NCBI RefSeq assembly: GCF_001955695.1
Contig: NZ_CP019236.1
Coordinates: forward strand, 744,001 to 808,000
Direction of reading: 5' to 3'
DNA: 64,000 bases
From: Rhodoferax koreense
GTDB lineage: Bacteria; Pseudomonadota; Gammaproteobacteria; Burkholderiales; Burkholderiaceae_C
Under the pieces are notes generated by a model. That model saw only the letters and a list, made by a program, of their open reading frames with translations, was not told the DNA's origin and ran no database searches. Within the stretch, counting starts at the first letter, position 1, and every line of letters starts with the position of its first letter. Position numbers and translations under genes: made by a program. Of this stretch, positions 17,723-25,277 are shown piece after piece.

Positions 17723-19531
17723 TCAGACCACAAATATCTTCAGAGCCATCGTCTTGAGTCCTTCTTTCCAGGCATTGACGGCCGCCACGTTCCAAACCGC
17801 TAGGGATGAAATCTGGACATTGAGTGAGATGGTTGACTTGGCAAATACCGCCTTCTTCTGTAGAAATGGCTTGTTGCCTACTGCATCATTGTCTGTTGGC
17901 CCGAGAATGGTGAGATTGCCTAGTGACTGTACGACCGGTGTTAAGTGGGGATCGCTCGGCGAGCTGTTTTGTGGGTAAATGTGCTCGAGAGTTGTATTGG
18001 CAAAGTCGAGAACCCGAGACTTGTCTTTGCACACCGGAGCCCCGTTCGCACCGTCCTGATACCAGCGGGCATAGTGCTCGATGGTCATCAGGAAGTACTT
18101 GATCGTTTTGTTACTTGCAAGGGTTGAGTACTCCAATTCGCCAAGGGCGGTCGTGAACCGACTGTCGCTGGCGTGGGTAAGCAAGAGCGGTTGCAAATCT
18201 GCCCTTAGCGTCGTCACTTTATATGTCGATGGGGCAGCCCTAATTGCCACCGCATGCTTGTTATAAACGTTGGTCGCAGGTCCGATATGAGCATTCGAAA
18301 CACTTTTATAGCGAAAGACGAACCGCTCCAACATCTGAACGATATCGGAGAACGTTTTCTGCTTCAGCGCAGTGGCGGCGATCAGCAGCGGGATGCAGTT
18401 CGTGTGTTTCAACTCGCGGAGCAGCAGCCCCAACCGGTCTCGGTCCCAAGCAGTGACAGTTGAATGACCTGGCAGTGGCCATTGTCCGTCCAACATCAAG
18501 GCGATCTTCTTGAAGTCCTTTCCGAGGTTTTCGACAGCGGTTACCAGGCTAGCAGCTTGACTTGCCGTAAGAACAGCGGGGTGGCTAGGGATGAGATGCT
18601 GAAGAAATTCATCATAGAGCGTCGTCTTGCCCGGCCGTTTCCCAGTGTGTGACGCGAATATCCATCGCAAGACTTCTTCGACCCGGCCTGGAGCCTCACT
18701 TAGGATGTCGTCCCAACATTTTTCGATTCGATCCAGCTGCTCTTGAGTTGCGACGGCATCCAAGACCTCCATCGTCTTCGCACGCAATAGCTCGCCTTCC
18801 GTGAGTCCAACACCGCGATCGTTGAGGACTTGGAAAAGGTTGTATGCATGTTGGACAGTGGTTGTTTCCATGTGGATCACCGTCCAGTCGACCTCCAAGA
18901 CTTTCGCAATATTGGCAAGCTGAGTGACTTTTTGATGATCAATTGATTCCTGGGCAACAAGGTCGGCGATGTACTTGCCAAGCGATACGTAGGCCGCCTT
19001 GAGGAGCTTGTGGGACGTTCGCTCGGCGTCGTCGGGATTGTTCCCTTGAATCAATTGCACAAAGAATAGGTAGTCTGGCTTTGAGAGCTCCAGACGGGCG
19101 ACGTCCTCAACCTTGAGGGAAACCGTGTCGTCCAGTCGCAAGAACTGGGCGCGCAGCGTGCCTGCACGGTCTTCGAGAAATTTGCGCAAAGAGCCATCTG
19201 CATCCGCGACAAGCTTTGTAGAAAGCTCCAACATTACGTTTATGACTTGCGCGACCAAGATCACAAACGTCGCGAGGCGCTGCTGTCCATCTATAACTTC
19301 AAGCTTGGTCGCGCTTCCGGCATGCGGTCTGGCTACTGTCACCAGGCCGCCGAAAAAATGTGGGCGCTCCTGCGATGCCTTTCGCGCCTTCAGGCTGCCG
19401 GCAAGATCTGCCTTGAGGTCATCGATCTCTTCGGCGGTCCACGCATAGTGGCGCTGGTACTTCGGCACCCTGAAGATTCTCGTGGGACCGAACAGTCCTG
19501 CAATGCTCTCATGACGAGGTGTGATGACCAA
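17723..19531 (-). CDS. DUF262/DUF1524 protein (GmrSD/SspE-like nuclease)
   Basis: A 602-residue protein. The N-terminal DUF262 domain shows VPKYQRHYAW (22-31) and DGQQRLAT (81-88), the nucleotide-hydrolysing ParB-like motifs. The C-terminal DUF1524 His-Me nuclease shows EHIYPQ (516-521), SLGNLTIL (about 536-543) and NKPF (about 553-556). GmrSD cuts modified DNA, and SspE, with the same two domains, is the restriction partner of single-stranded phosphorothioation. Here it is first in a Dnd-linked block, which is unusual. The start is TTG at 19531 with GGAGG four bases upstream; no in-frame ATG fits the domain. The middle (200-480) is helical and unassigned. Confidence 0.88.
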   Translation of the reverse strand: MVITPRHESIAGLFGPTRIFRVPKYQRHYAWTAEEIDDLKADLAGSLKARKASQERPHFFGGLVTVARPHAGSATKLEVIDGQQRLATFVILVAQVINVMLELSTKLVADADGSLRKFLEDRAGTLRAQFLRLDDTVSLKVEDVARLELSKPDYLFFVQLIQGNNPDDAERTSHKLLKAAYVSLGKYIADLVAQESIDHQKVTQLANIAKVLEVDWTVIHMETTTVQHAYNLFQVLNDRGVGLTEGELLRAKTMEVLDAVATQEQLDRIEKCWDDILSEAPGRVEEVLRWIFASHTGKRPGKTTLYDEFLQHLIPSHPAVLTASQAASLVTAVENLGKDFKKIALMLDGQWPLPGHSTVTAWDRDRLGLLLRELKHTNCIPLLIAATALKQKTFSDIVQMLERFVFRYKSVSNAHIGPATNVYNKHAVAIRAAPSTYKVTTLRADLQPLLLTHASDSRFTTALGELEYSTLASNKTIKYFLMTIEHYARWYQDGANGAPVCKDKSRVLDFANTTLEHIYPQNSSPSDPHLTPVVQSLGNLTILGPTDNDAVGNKPFLQKKAVFAKSTISLNVQISSLAVWNVAAVNAWKEGLKTMALKIFVV

Positions 19532-19575
19532 AATGCCTCCGTGGAATCGGCATTTCCCACGCCGGGCATGCCTAT

Positions 19576-19602
19576 CTGTTCATTTTGTAACAGTGTAAAC
19601 AG
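19576..19602 (-). promoter_or_regulatory. Candidate promoter/operator of the restriction block
   Basis: A CTGTT (19576-19580) and AACAG (19598-19602) inverted repeat encloses an AT-rich stretch with TTTACA (on the - strand), 45 to 70 bases upstream of the TTG start at 19531. It is the only AT-rich promoter-like segment before this operon. No match to a known operator. Confidence 0.3.
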
Positions 19603-19762
19603 ATTCTGAGGCAGGCAGCTATCGTTTCTCGAGCGGACTTGAACACGCCTGAACCCAAGGGAACCGCTAGCTTGTACCTGCTGCGCTGCGGGTTGCTGCC
19701 GTGAGTTTGCCTGGAACGCTATGGGACGCATTCTTGGGCATTTGGACCATATCGAGATCGAC

Positions 19763-20053
19763 ATGCACTTTCATCAGTCGCTGCCCAAACCCAGCATTTC
19801 CAAGGCTCCCCCCGCGTTCTACCGGTTACGCGATGTCATGCGGATCACGGCTCTGAGCAGGTCCACCATCTATCGCCGCGTTGCCGAGGGCCGATTTCCA
19901 GCGCCCGTCCATCTTGGCGGTCGCGCCTCGGCGTGGTCTAGCGCCACTTTGCAACAGTGGATCGATGACCCAGAGAACTATGGCGTGCTTACGCGGCAAG
20001 CCTGGGCGCTTCAGCCGGTCCCCCTAGGGGCTCATGCCTCGGTTTTGGAGTGA
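19763..20053 (+). CDS. AlpA-like DNA-binding regulator/excisionase
   Basis: A protein of about 96 residues if started at 19763 (MHFHQSLPKPSISK); an earlier ATG at 19721 is possible. The core is YRLRDVMRITALSRSTIYRR followed by VAEGRFPAPVHLGGRAS and AWSSATLQQWIDD, the winged helix-turn-helix pattern of the AlpA family. These proteins activate integrase transcription or bend DNA during excision of P4-like islands. Its 3' end overlaps the end of the convergent integrase gene by 65 bases. Neighbour context fits a recombination directionality factor for this island. Confidence 0.85.
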   Translation: MHFHQSLPKPSISKAPPAFYRLRDVMRITALSRSTIYRRVAEGRFPAPVHLGGRASAWSSATLQQWIDDPENYGVLTRQAWALQPVPLGAHASVLE

Positions 20054-21323
20054 GGCCGCGCAGCTCAATCCACGGGGTTACTGATTTTTCTTCTGCCAGG
20101 TCGTCGAGCAAATTGGCCCATAGCTGAACCATTTCACGACGTTGGGCCAGGAAGGTGGCGCGGTCGTAGCTGCCGCCTAGTTCCTCGTCTGATACATGGG
20201 CAAGGTGGCGTTCAATCACGTCACGGTCCCATCCCAGCAGCTCTCGGATAAGGGTTCGCGCCGTGGCGCGGAAGCCGTGCCCCGTAATTTGCTCCCTCGT
20301 GTCGTAGCCGAGTGTTCGTAAAGCACTGTTTAGGGTGTTGTCGCTCATATATCGGCTTGCCTCCGAGCGCTTCGCCATGCTTTTGAAGATGGGACCGGCC
20401 GGTCCTGTAAGCGGAAAGATGTCGCGGAGAATGTCGATCGCTTGCGTAGGCAACGGGACCACGTGGGCAGGCGTCCGAATGTCCCGCTTCATCCATTCGC
20501 GTAGCTTCATCTTTTCGGGAGGGCATCGCCACAGGGCCTTCTCGAAATCGATGTCCTCCCAGTCTGCGAGGCGCAATTGCCCTGGGCGCTGAAACAGCAT
20601 TGGGGACAGCTGAAGCGCGGCGCGCGTTATGACGTGGCCGTTGTAGCCGCGGATGTCGCGTAGCAGTTGACCCAGTTTCCCTGGATCTGTGATGGCGGGA
20701 TAGTGACGCGCGCGTGGTGGCGGCAGGCCGCCGGTCCGGCTATTCACAAAATTCTTTGCTGGCTCCAATGCCCCGACGTCCACTGCGTACTGGAAGGCGT
20801 GCTGGACGACCTCTCGCACGCGTTGCGCGGTCTCAAGATTGCCCCGCTCCTTGATACGGTGCAGGCAGCGCACGAGTTCGGTTGGCTTGATAGCCTCCAT
20901 AGTCAAAGAGCCAAGCCACGGAAAGATGTGCAGCTCCAGATGCCGCATGACCTTTTCGGCGTAGTTCAGGGACCATTCACGGTCTTTCTGGGCTTGCGCG
21001 TGCCAAGCTCGCGCCATCAACTCAAATGTATTGAGCTTCGCCGCCCTATCGCGCTCAGCTTGATCCCGGCGGGACTCCCGCGGGTCAATCCCGCCTGCTC
21101 GTTTCTCGCCCTCTTCCCGGGCCTTCTTTCGCGCCAGGGCTAGGCCTACTACCGGATAGGCGCCCAAGCTGAGCTTTGCCTGTTTGCCTGCCTGCTTGTA
21201 CCGGTAGATCCACACCTTGCCGTTCGGCCTGACGCGAAGGTAGAGCCCTTCGCCGTCAGAAAGCAGGTATTCGTTGCCGCGCGGATTGGCCGCTTTGATC
21301 TGGAGTTCGGTGAGCTGTCCCAT
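19989..21323 (-). CDS. P4-type tyrosine integrase
   Basis: A 444-residue integrase. An N-terminal arm-binding domain of the DUF4102 type (EYLLSDGEGLYLRVRPNGK, LGAYPVVGLALARKKARE) is followed by a core-binding domain (about 100-200) and the catalytic domain. Catalytic residues visible are R246 (QRPGQLRLADW), H349 and R352 (GHGFRATARTLIRE), H373 (ERHLAH) and nucleophile Y386 (GGSYDRATFLAQRREMVQLW). The protein is intact and should integrate and excise DNA at the 3' end of a tRNA gene. It starts about 170 bases from tRNA-Phe and is read away from it. It lacks nothing for activity, but ends in a tail overlapping the AlpA-like gene. Confidence 0.95.
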   Translation of the reverse strand: MGQLTELQIKAANPRGNEYLLSDGEGLYLRVRPNGKVWIYRYKQAGKQAKLSLGAYPVVGLALARKKAREEGEKRAGGIDPRESRRDQAERDRAAKLNTFELMARAWHAQAQKDREWSLNYAEKVMRHLELHIFPWLGSLTMEAIKPTELVRCLHRIKERGNLETAQRVREVVQHAFQYAVDVGALEPAKNFVNSRTGGLPPPRARHYPAITDPGKLGQLLRDIRGYNGHVITRAALQLSPMLFQRPGQLRLADWEDIDFEKALWRCPPEKMKLREWMKRDIRTPAHVVPLPTQAIDILRDIFPLTGPAGPIFKSMAKRSEASRYMSDNTLNSALRTLGYDTREQITGHGFRATARTLIRELLGWDRDVIERHLAHVSDEELGGSYDRATFLAQRREMVQLWANLLDDLAEEKSVTPWIELRGLTPKPRHEPLGGPAEAPRLAA

Positions 21324-21495
21324 GGTGTACCCCCGGAGAGACTGAAGTTAAAAATCAGTCTGGGGTACACCTAGGGGTACACGCAAGAACGGGACGTTCT
21401 GGGATTCAGTGACACCGCTTGAGCCGCCTTTTCAGGCTAAGCCCTTGATTTACAAGGACTTGTGAGCTGACTTGGGATCTACTGAGAAAGAAAGA

Positions 21496-21571
21496 TGGTG
21501 GCCTGGGGCGGAATCGAACCACCGACACAAGGATTTTCAATCCTCTGCTCTACCGACTGAGCTACCGGGCC
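21496..21571 (-). tRNA. tRNA-Phe (GAA), island attachment site
   Basis: A 76-base cloverleaf with encoded CCA: acceptor GGCCCGG, D-arm GCTC/GAGC, anticodon loop TTGAAAA (anticodon GAA), T-arm GGTGG TTCGATT CCGCC, acceptor return CCAGGCC, A, CCA. Position 5 (C) faces an A at 68, a mismatch inside the acceptor stem. The 3' half adjoins the island and is the probable attachment core, so the mismatch may mark sequence supplied by the element. Lies 18 bases after the response regulator gene. Confidence 0.97.
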
Positions 21572-21581
21572 TGAGCCTTCA

Positions 21582-21587
21582 ATTATA
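21582..21587 (-). promoter_or_regulatory. -10 box of tRNA-Phe promoter
   Basis: A perfect TATAAT on the - strand, ten bases before the tRNA 5' end and just after the stop codon of the response regulator gene. The -35 region would fall inside the end of that gene and matches the consensus poorly. Confidence 0.65.
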
Positions 21588-21589
21588 TA

Positions 21590-22285
21590 TCAAACCAGAC
21601 CGCGTTTTCCACGTCCGAGGTCCACACCGAGCTGTTTTAATTTGCGGTAGAGATGGGTGCGTTCCAGGCCGGTCTGTTCGGCCACGCGGGTCATCGAGCC
21701 GCCTTCCTGGGCGAGGTGGAACTCGAAGTAGGCTTTTTCGAAGCCGTCGCGGGCTTCGCGCAGGGGTTTGTTGAGGTCGAAGGCCTGGCGGGCCTGCGGG
21801 CCGAGGTCGGCCATGGCGAGCATGGCCGGGTTGTTCTGGCCGATGGCCATGTCGGCGACTTCCTGGCGGTCGTCGATGGCGCCCGGGCCGCGGCCCAGCG
21901 CGGCGGCGGGCAGACGGGCCGGCGTGCGGGCCAGGGCCTGTTCCACGGCCTTGAGCAGCTTTTGCAGCGTGATCGGCTTTTCGAGGAACGAGTGGGCGCC
22001 GATCTTGGTGGCTTCGACGGCGGTGTCGATGGTGGCGTGGCCGCTCATCATGATCACGGGCATGGTCAGCGCGCCGGAGGACGACCATTCCTTGAGCAGG
22101 GAGACGCCGTCGGTGTCCGGCATCCAGATGTCGAGCAGGACCAGGTCGGGGCGGCCACGCAGGCGCGCGGCGCGGGCCTGGGCAGCGTTTTCAGCCAGTT
22201 CGATGGTATGGCCTTCGTCGTTCAGGATTTCCGAGAGCAGGTCCCGGATCCCCAGTTCGTCGTCGACCACCAATATGTTTGCCAT
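21590..22285 (-). CDS. Response regulator, receiver plus Fis-type DNA-binding domain
   Basis: A 231-residue regulator. The receiver domain (1-120) starts MANILVVDDELGIRDLLSEI, with the phosphorylation aspartate in LVLLDIWMPDTDG, the switch SGH and the K of LEKPITL. The C-terminal 45 residues are a Fis-type helix-turn-helix (MTRVAEQTGLERTHLYRKLK). The sigma-54 AAA domain of NtrX-type regulators is missing; the two ends are joined by about 65 linker residues. Its partner should be the NtrY-like kinase 62 bases upstream in the same operon. The pair probably senses nitrogen or redox/envelope conditions, as in NtrYX, but the lack of the ATPase means it cannot activate sigma-54 promoters in the usual way. 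Confidence 0.9.
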   Translation of the reverse strand: MANILVVDDELGIRDLLSEILNDEGHTIELAENAAQARAARLRGRPDLVLLDIWMPDTDGVSLLKEWSSSGALTMPVIMMSGHATIDTAVEATKIGAHSFLEKPITLQKLLKAVEQALARTPARLPAAALGRGPGAIDDRQEVADMAIGQNNPAMLAMADLGPQARQAFDLNKPLREARDGFEKAYFEFHLAQEGGSMTRVAEQTGLERTHLYRKLKQLGVDLGRGKRGLV

Positions 22286-22347
22286 GTGAAATCGGATCCC
22301 GATAGAAAAATGAAGCGTGAAAGCCGGTAGCCTGTAGCATTTTGTTG

Positions 22348-24663
22348 CTAGATCGCCACATTGGGGCTGGTGGCGAATGATAACGACACTTGGGCGCCTT
22401 CAATGATCCCGTCGGTAACTCTGTTGGTCAGGTCGATGCGCGCGCCGTGTTCGTCGGCGATCTTCTTCACCACCGCCAGGCCCAGCCCGGTGCCGCGCGC
22501 CTTGGTGGTGACGTACGGCTCGAAGGCGCGCTTGAGGATGTGCTCGGGGAAGCCGGTGCCGTGGTCCAGCACCACCAGGCGCACGCGCTGCACCGATGGA
22601 ATCCATTGCGTGCGCAGCAGCACGGCGGGCGTGTCGGCTTCGGGGTGGGCCTTCTGTGCGGACTCGGTGGCATCCTGCGCGTTCTGCAGCAGGTTGTGGA
22701 TCACCTGGCGCAGTTGCTGGGCGTCACCCAGGATCAGCGGGCAGTCCGGGGCGAGGTCGGTCTGCACGGCCACGGTGGCGTTGTCGGCGTCATAGAGCTG
22801 CAGGATGTCCAATACGAGCGCATTCAAATCCACGGGCTTCAGTTCGGCCGCGGGCAGGCGCGCATAGTCGCGGAATTCGTTGACCAGCCGTTTCATCGCG
22901 TCGACCTGGTCGACGATGGTCTTCACGGATTTCTTCAGCAAAGCCTGGTCCGTGCCTTCGACCTTGCTGGCGAGTTTCATCTCCAGCCGTTCGGCCGAGA
23001 GCTGGATCGGCGTGAGCGGGTTCTTGATTTCATGGGCCAGCCGGCGTGCCACCTCGCCCCAGGCCTGGGAGCGTTGCGCGGACACGATCTCGGAAATATC
23101 GTCGAACACCAAAAGCCTTGTCGCGTCCGGCAGTTCTGCGCCTCTAGCTACCAAAGTAATAGCATCCTGGGAAAATGGCGACTGCGTGGCATGCAGCTCG
23201 AAAGATTGCTGCCAGTGGTCCAACCCATGCTGCCCGCGTTCGCTGAGGAACATCTCGAACTGCGCCTGCACCCGTTCGGCAAAGGCTTCGAGGCCGGGCA
23301 CGCCGGCCAGCGGCCGGCCTTCGTGCGCGGCCAGCGGCACACGCAGGATGCGGGTGGCGCCGGGGTTGGCCGATTCGATCCGACCCTGGGCGTCGAGCAC
23401 GATCACGCCGGCCGTGAGGTTGTCCAGGATGGTCTGCAGGTTGGCCCGCGCGGCCACCACCTGGGCCATGCTGAGGTCGACGGCGTTGCGCGCGTCGGCG
23501 AGTTGCTGGGTCATGTCGGCGAACGACCGCGTGAGGCCGCCGAGTTCGTCCTTGCCCTGCAGCACGGCCTTGGGCGTGAGGTCGCCGGCGGCCACCTGGC
23601 GCACGCCGTCGGCCAGCAGCAGCAGGGGCCGTGCGAGTTGGTTGCCCAGCAGCACGGCCAGCAGCACCGCGCCGAAGACGGCCAGGAACAGGCTCAGCGT
23701 GAGGGTGCCGATGTACATGCGCTTCAAGCCGTTGCGCGCCAGCGCGCGTTCCTGGTATTCGCGGTTGGCCGCCTGCACGGCCAGGGCGTCGTTCACCAGT
23801 TGTGGCGGCAGGCTCTGCACCACCTGCAGGAAACGCGGCTCGGCCAGCAATCCGACGTTCGACGTCGGCACCAGCACGATGGCCTTGATGTGCGCCTTGG
23901 GTGCGGATGATCCGTCGGTGCCGCCCGTCTCGTCGAAGCCCTCGACGACGGAAGTGGCGCGTTGCGCGCGCACCTGCCGCAGTTGCTGGGCGCTCGGCCG
24001 CTCGGGGTTGAGCAGGAACTTGGACTGGCCCACGCTGGCGATCATCTGGCCGGCGTTGCTCCACAGCACGACGTCGTTCACGCCGAGCTGGTCGCGGATG
24101 CGCTCCAGCGTGAGGCCGGCCGCGGCGTCGGGGGTTTCGGTGAGCAGGGCGCTGGCGCCGCGGGCCTTGCTGGCCAGGTCGTTGGACAACACGTCGAGCG
24201 TGGTGCGGCCGAGGTTCACGCCGGCATCGAGTGCGCCTTCGACCTTCACGTCGAACCAGCTTTCGATCGAGCGCGCCACGAACTGGTAGGACACCACGTA
24301 GATCAGCAGCCCGGGCGCCAGGCCCACCAGCGCAAAGATCATCGCCAGCTTGACCAGCAGCCGGCTGCCGAACTTGCCACGGCGCAGGCGGACCAGCAGG
24401 CGCGCCGCGATCCACGCGATCACCGCCAGCAACACGCCGGCCACGACCATGTTGATGACGAACAGCCGGGCGTAATTGCGCTCGTAGAGTTCGCGGTTGT
24501 TGGTGGACAGCGTGAGCAGGAACAGCAGCACCAGGCCGACCCCAATCACCGCCGCCGCGCCGATGCCCATGGCCCAGCGCAGCGCGCGCGAATTCTGCAG
24601 GCTGCGGCGCGAACCCGGTTCGTGTGGCGGCGTGCCGGCCGGTGAGCCGGATGCGGGGCTCAC
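22348..24663 (-). CDS. NtrY-like membrane sensor histidine kinase
   Basis: About 771 residues from a GTG that overlaps the DUF4390 stop (GTGA). Three N-terminal membrane helices lie at about residues 35-130 (MGIGAAAVIGVGLVLLFLLT, VVAGVLLAVIAWIAARLLV, LAMIFALVGLAPGLLIYVVS), then a periplasmic part, another helix (LTLSLFLAVFGAVLLAVLLG), HAMP, PAS (LQTILDNLTAGVIVLDAQG) and the kinase: H-box RRLAHEIKNPLTPIQLSAER, N-box HNLLQNAQDA, G-boxes DHGTGFPEHI and GTGLGLAVVKKI. This layout is that of NtrY. It phosphorylates the neighbouring response regulator. A longer open frame upstream is only an overlap with DUF4390. A short AT-rich patch lies inside the PAS-kinase linker. Confidence 0.93.
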   Translation of the reverse strand: MSPASGSPAGTPPHEPGSRRSLQNSRALRWAMGIGAAAVIGVGLVLLFLLTLSTNNRELYERNYARLFVINMVVAGVLLAVIAWIAARLLVRLRRGKFGSRLLVKLAMIFALVGLAPGLLIYVVSYQFVARSIESWFDVKVEGALDAGVNLGRTTLDVLSNDLASKARGASALLTETPDAAAGLTLERIRDQLGVNDVVLWSNAGQMIASVGQSKFLLNPERPSAQQLRQVRAQRATSVVEGFDETGGTDGSSAPKAHIKAIVLVPTSNVGLLAEPRFLQVVQSLPPQLVNDALAVQAANREYQERALARNGLKRMYIGTLTLSLFLAVFGAVLLAVLLGNQLARPLLLLADGVRQVAAGDLTPKAVLQGKDELGGLTRSFADMTQQLADARNAVDLSMAQVVAARANLQTILDNLTAGVIVLDAQGRIESANPGATRILRVPLAAHEGRPLAGVPGLEAFAERVQAQFEMFLSERGQHGLDHWQQSFELHATQSPFSQDAITLVARGAELPDATRLLVFDDISEIVSAQRSQAWGEVARRLAHEIKNPLTPIQLSAERLEMKLASKVEGTDQALLKKSVKTIVDQVDAMKRLVNEFRDYARLPAAELKPVDLNALVLDILQLYDADNATVAVQTDLAPDCPLILGDAQQLRQVIHNLLQNAQDATESAQKAHPEADTPAVLLRTQWIPSVQRVRLVVLDHGTGFPEHILKRAFEPYVTTKARGTGLGLAVVKKIADEHGARIDLTNRVTDGIIEGAQVSLSFATSPNVAI

Positions 24664-25277
24664 TTGGTGCCGCCTTCGAAGACCAGGCGGAAGCTGCGGT
24701 TGACCGACAGGTTCCAGTCGGATTGGCCGACGGCGCCGATCTGGAAAGGACGCGGCAGCTGAGACACGTCCAGCCGGAAGCTGAATTCGACATGCAGCCG
24801 GGAATCGGGCTCGACCTCGGCCACGTCGGCGATCTTCCAGCGCGCGAAACGCTGCACCGCGGCCATCGCGTCGGAAAGCGAATCGAAACTCTGGTTGAGC
24901 GTGACGCCCAGGCCGGAATTGCCGATCGGTGTCGGCGCCACGTTGAGCCGCCAGCGGCGCGTCAACGGCTGGAACGACAGCCGCATGTGGCGGGCTTCGG
25001 TGCTGAGTTTCTGGTCGGCCCAGTACCAGCGGTCGCGGAAGAGTTCCGCCTCGGCCACGAAATACATCGGAATGCCCTTGCGCAGGGCATCCTCCACGGG
25101 TGCACTGAGGTCGAACTTGAGGTTGGCCGAGAGGAAAACGCCGCCTTCGGTCCAGTCGAGCTGCATCTGCTGCACATCGATCTGCGTGCCCTGCGCGCGC
25201 GCCGGGACCGCCGCCAGCAGCATCGCCGTGGCCATGAGCCAGGCGCAGGCCAGCCACGCGGCCTTTTTAGACCACAC
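24660..25277 (-). CDS. DUF4390 exported protein
   Basis: About 205 residues from a GTG at 25277, which overlaps the rsmB stop codon. An N-terminal signal sequence (WLACAWLMATAMLLAAVPAR) is followed by a mature part with QQMQLDWTEGGVFLSANLKF, RKGIPMYFVAEAELFRDRWY and LSFQPLTRRWRLNV. These match DUF4390, a periplasmic family found almost only next to rsmB and NtrY-type kinases in betaproteobacteria. Function unknown; the constant linkage suggests it assists the sensor kinase. Overlaps on both sides imply a tightly coupled operon: rsmB, DUF4390, kinase, regulator. Confidence 0.88.
   Translation of the reverse strand: MWSKKAAWLACAWLMATAMLLAAVPARAQGTQIDVQQMQLDWTEGGVFLSANLKFDLSAPVEDALRKGIPMYFVAEAELFRDRWYWADQKLSTEARHMRLSFQPLTRRWRLNVAPTPIGNSGLGVTLNQSFDSLSDAMAAVQRFARWKIADVAEVEPDSRLHVEFSFRLDVSQLPRPFQIGAVGQSDWNLSVNRSFRLVFEGGTK

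Larger units (their letters stand above)
1..21495. mobile_element. Genomic island (integrative element), right part, inserted at tRNA-Phe
   Basis: A P4-type tyrosine integrase (19989-21323) starts about 170 bases from the 3' end of tRNA-Phe and is transcribed away from it, the usual arrangement for islands integrated at tRNA 3' ends. Leftwards lie an AlpA-like regulator, a phosphorothioation defence locus, and a set of small genes (DUF2285, DUF2958, DUF736, ParB) that commonly accompany integrative conjugative elements. Genes to the right of the tRNA are conserved chromosomal ones. The dnd and restriction genes are visibly more AT-rich than the core genes. No second copy of the tRNA 3' end was seen in the window, so the left end is probably outside. 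No relaxase, coupling protein or type IV secretion gene is present in this part, so mobility cannot be judged. Confidence 0.85.

Noticed and set aside
20392..20405. Palindrome GGACCGGCCGGTCC
   Set aside because: Lies within the integrase coding sequence and follows from codon choice for GPAG; no reason to call it a site.
1..21495. CRISPR array, BREX, DISARM, Wadjet or type I/III restriction genes in the island
   Set aside because: No regularly spaced repeats and none of the marker genes; the PLD domain and helicase are one protein here and lack DrmB-like partners.
1..21495. Second copy of the tRNA-Phe 3' end as left attachment site
   Set aside because: No repeat of the GGCCTGGGGCGGAATCG stretch was seen elsewhere in the window; it is probably outside.
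22348..25257. Sensor kinase extended to 969 residues
   Set aside because: The extra N-terminal part is the out-of-frame reading of DUF4390; the GTG overlapping the DUF4390 stop gives the natural start.
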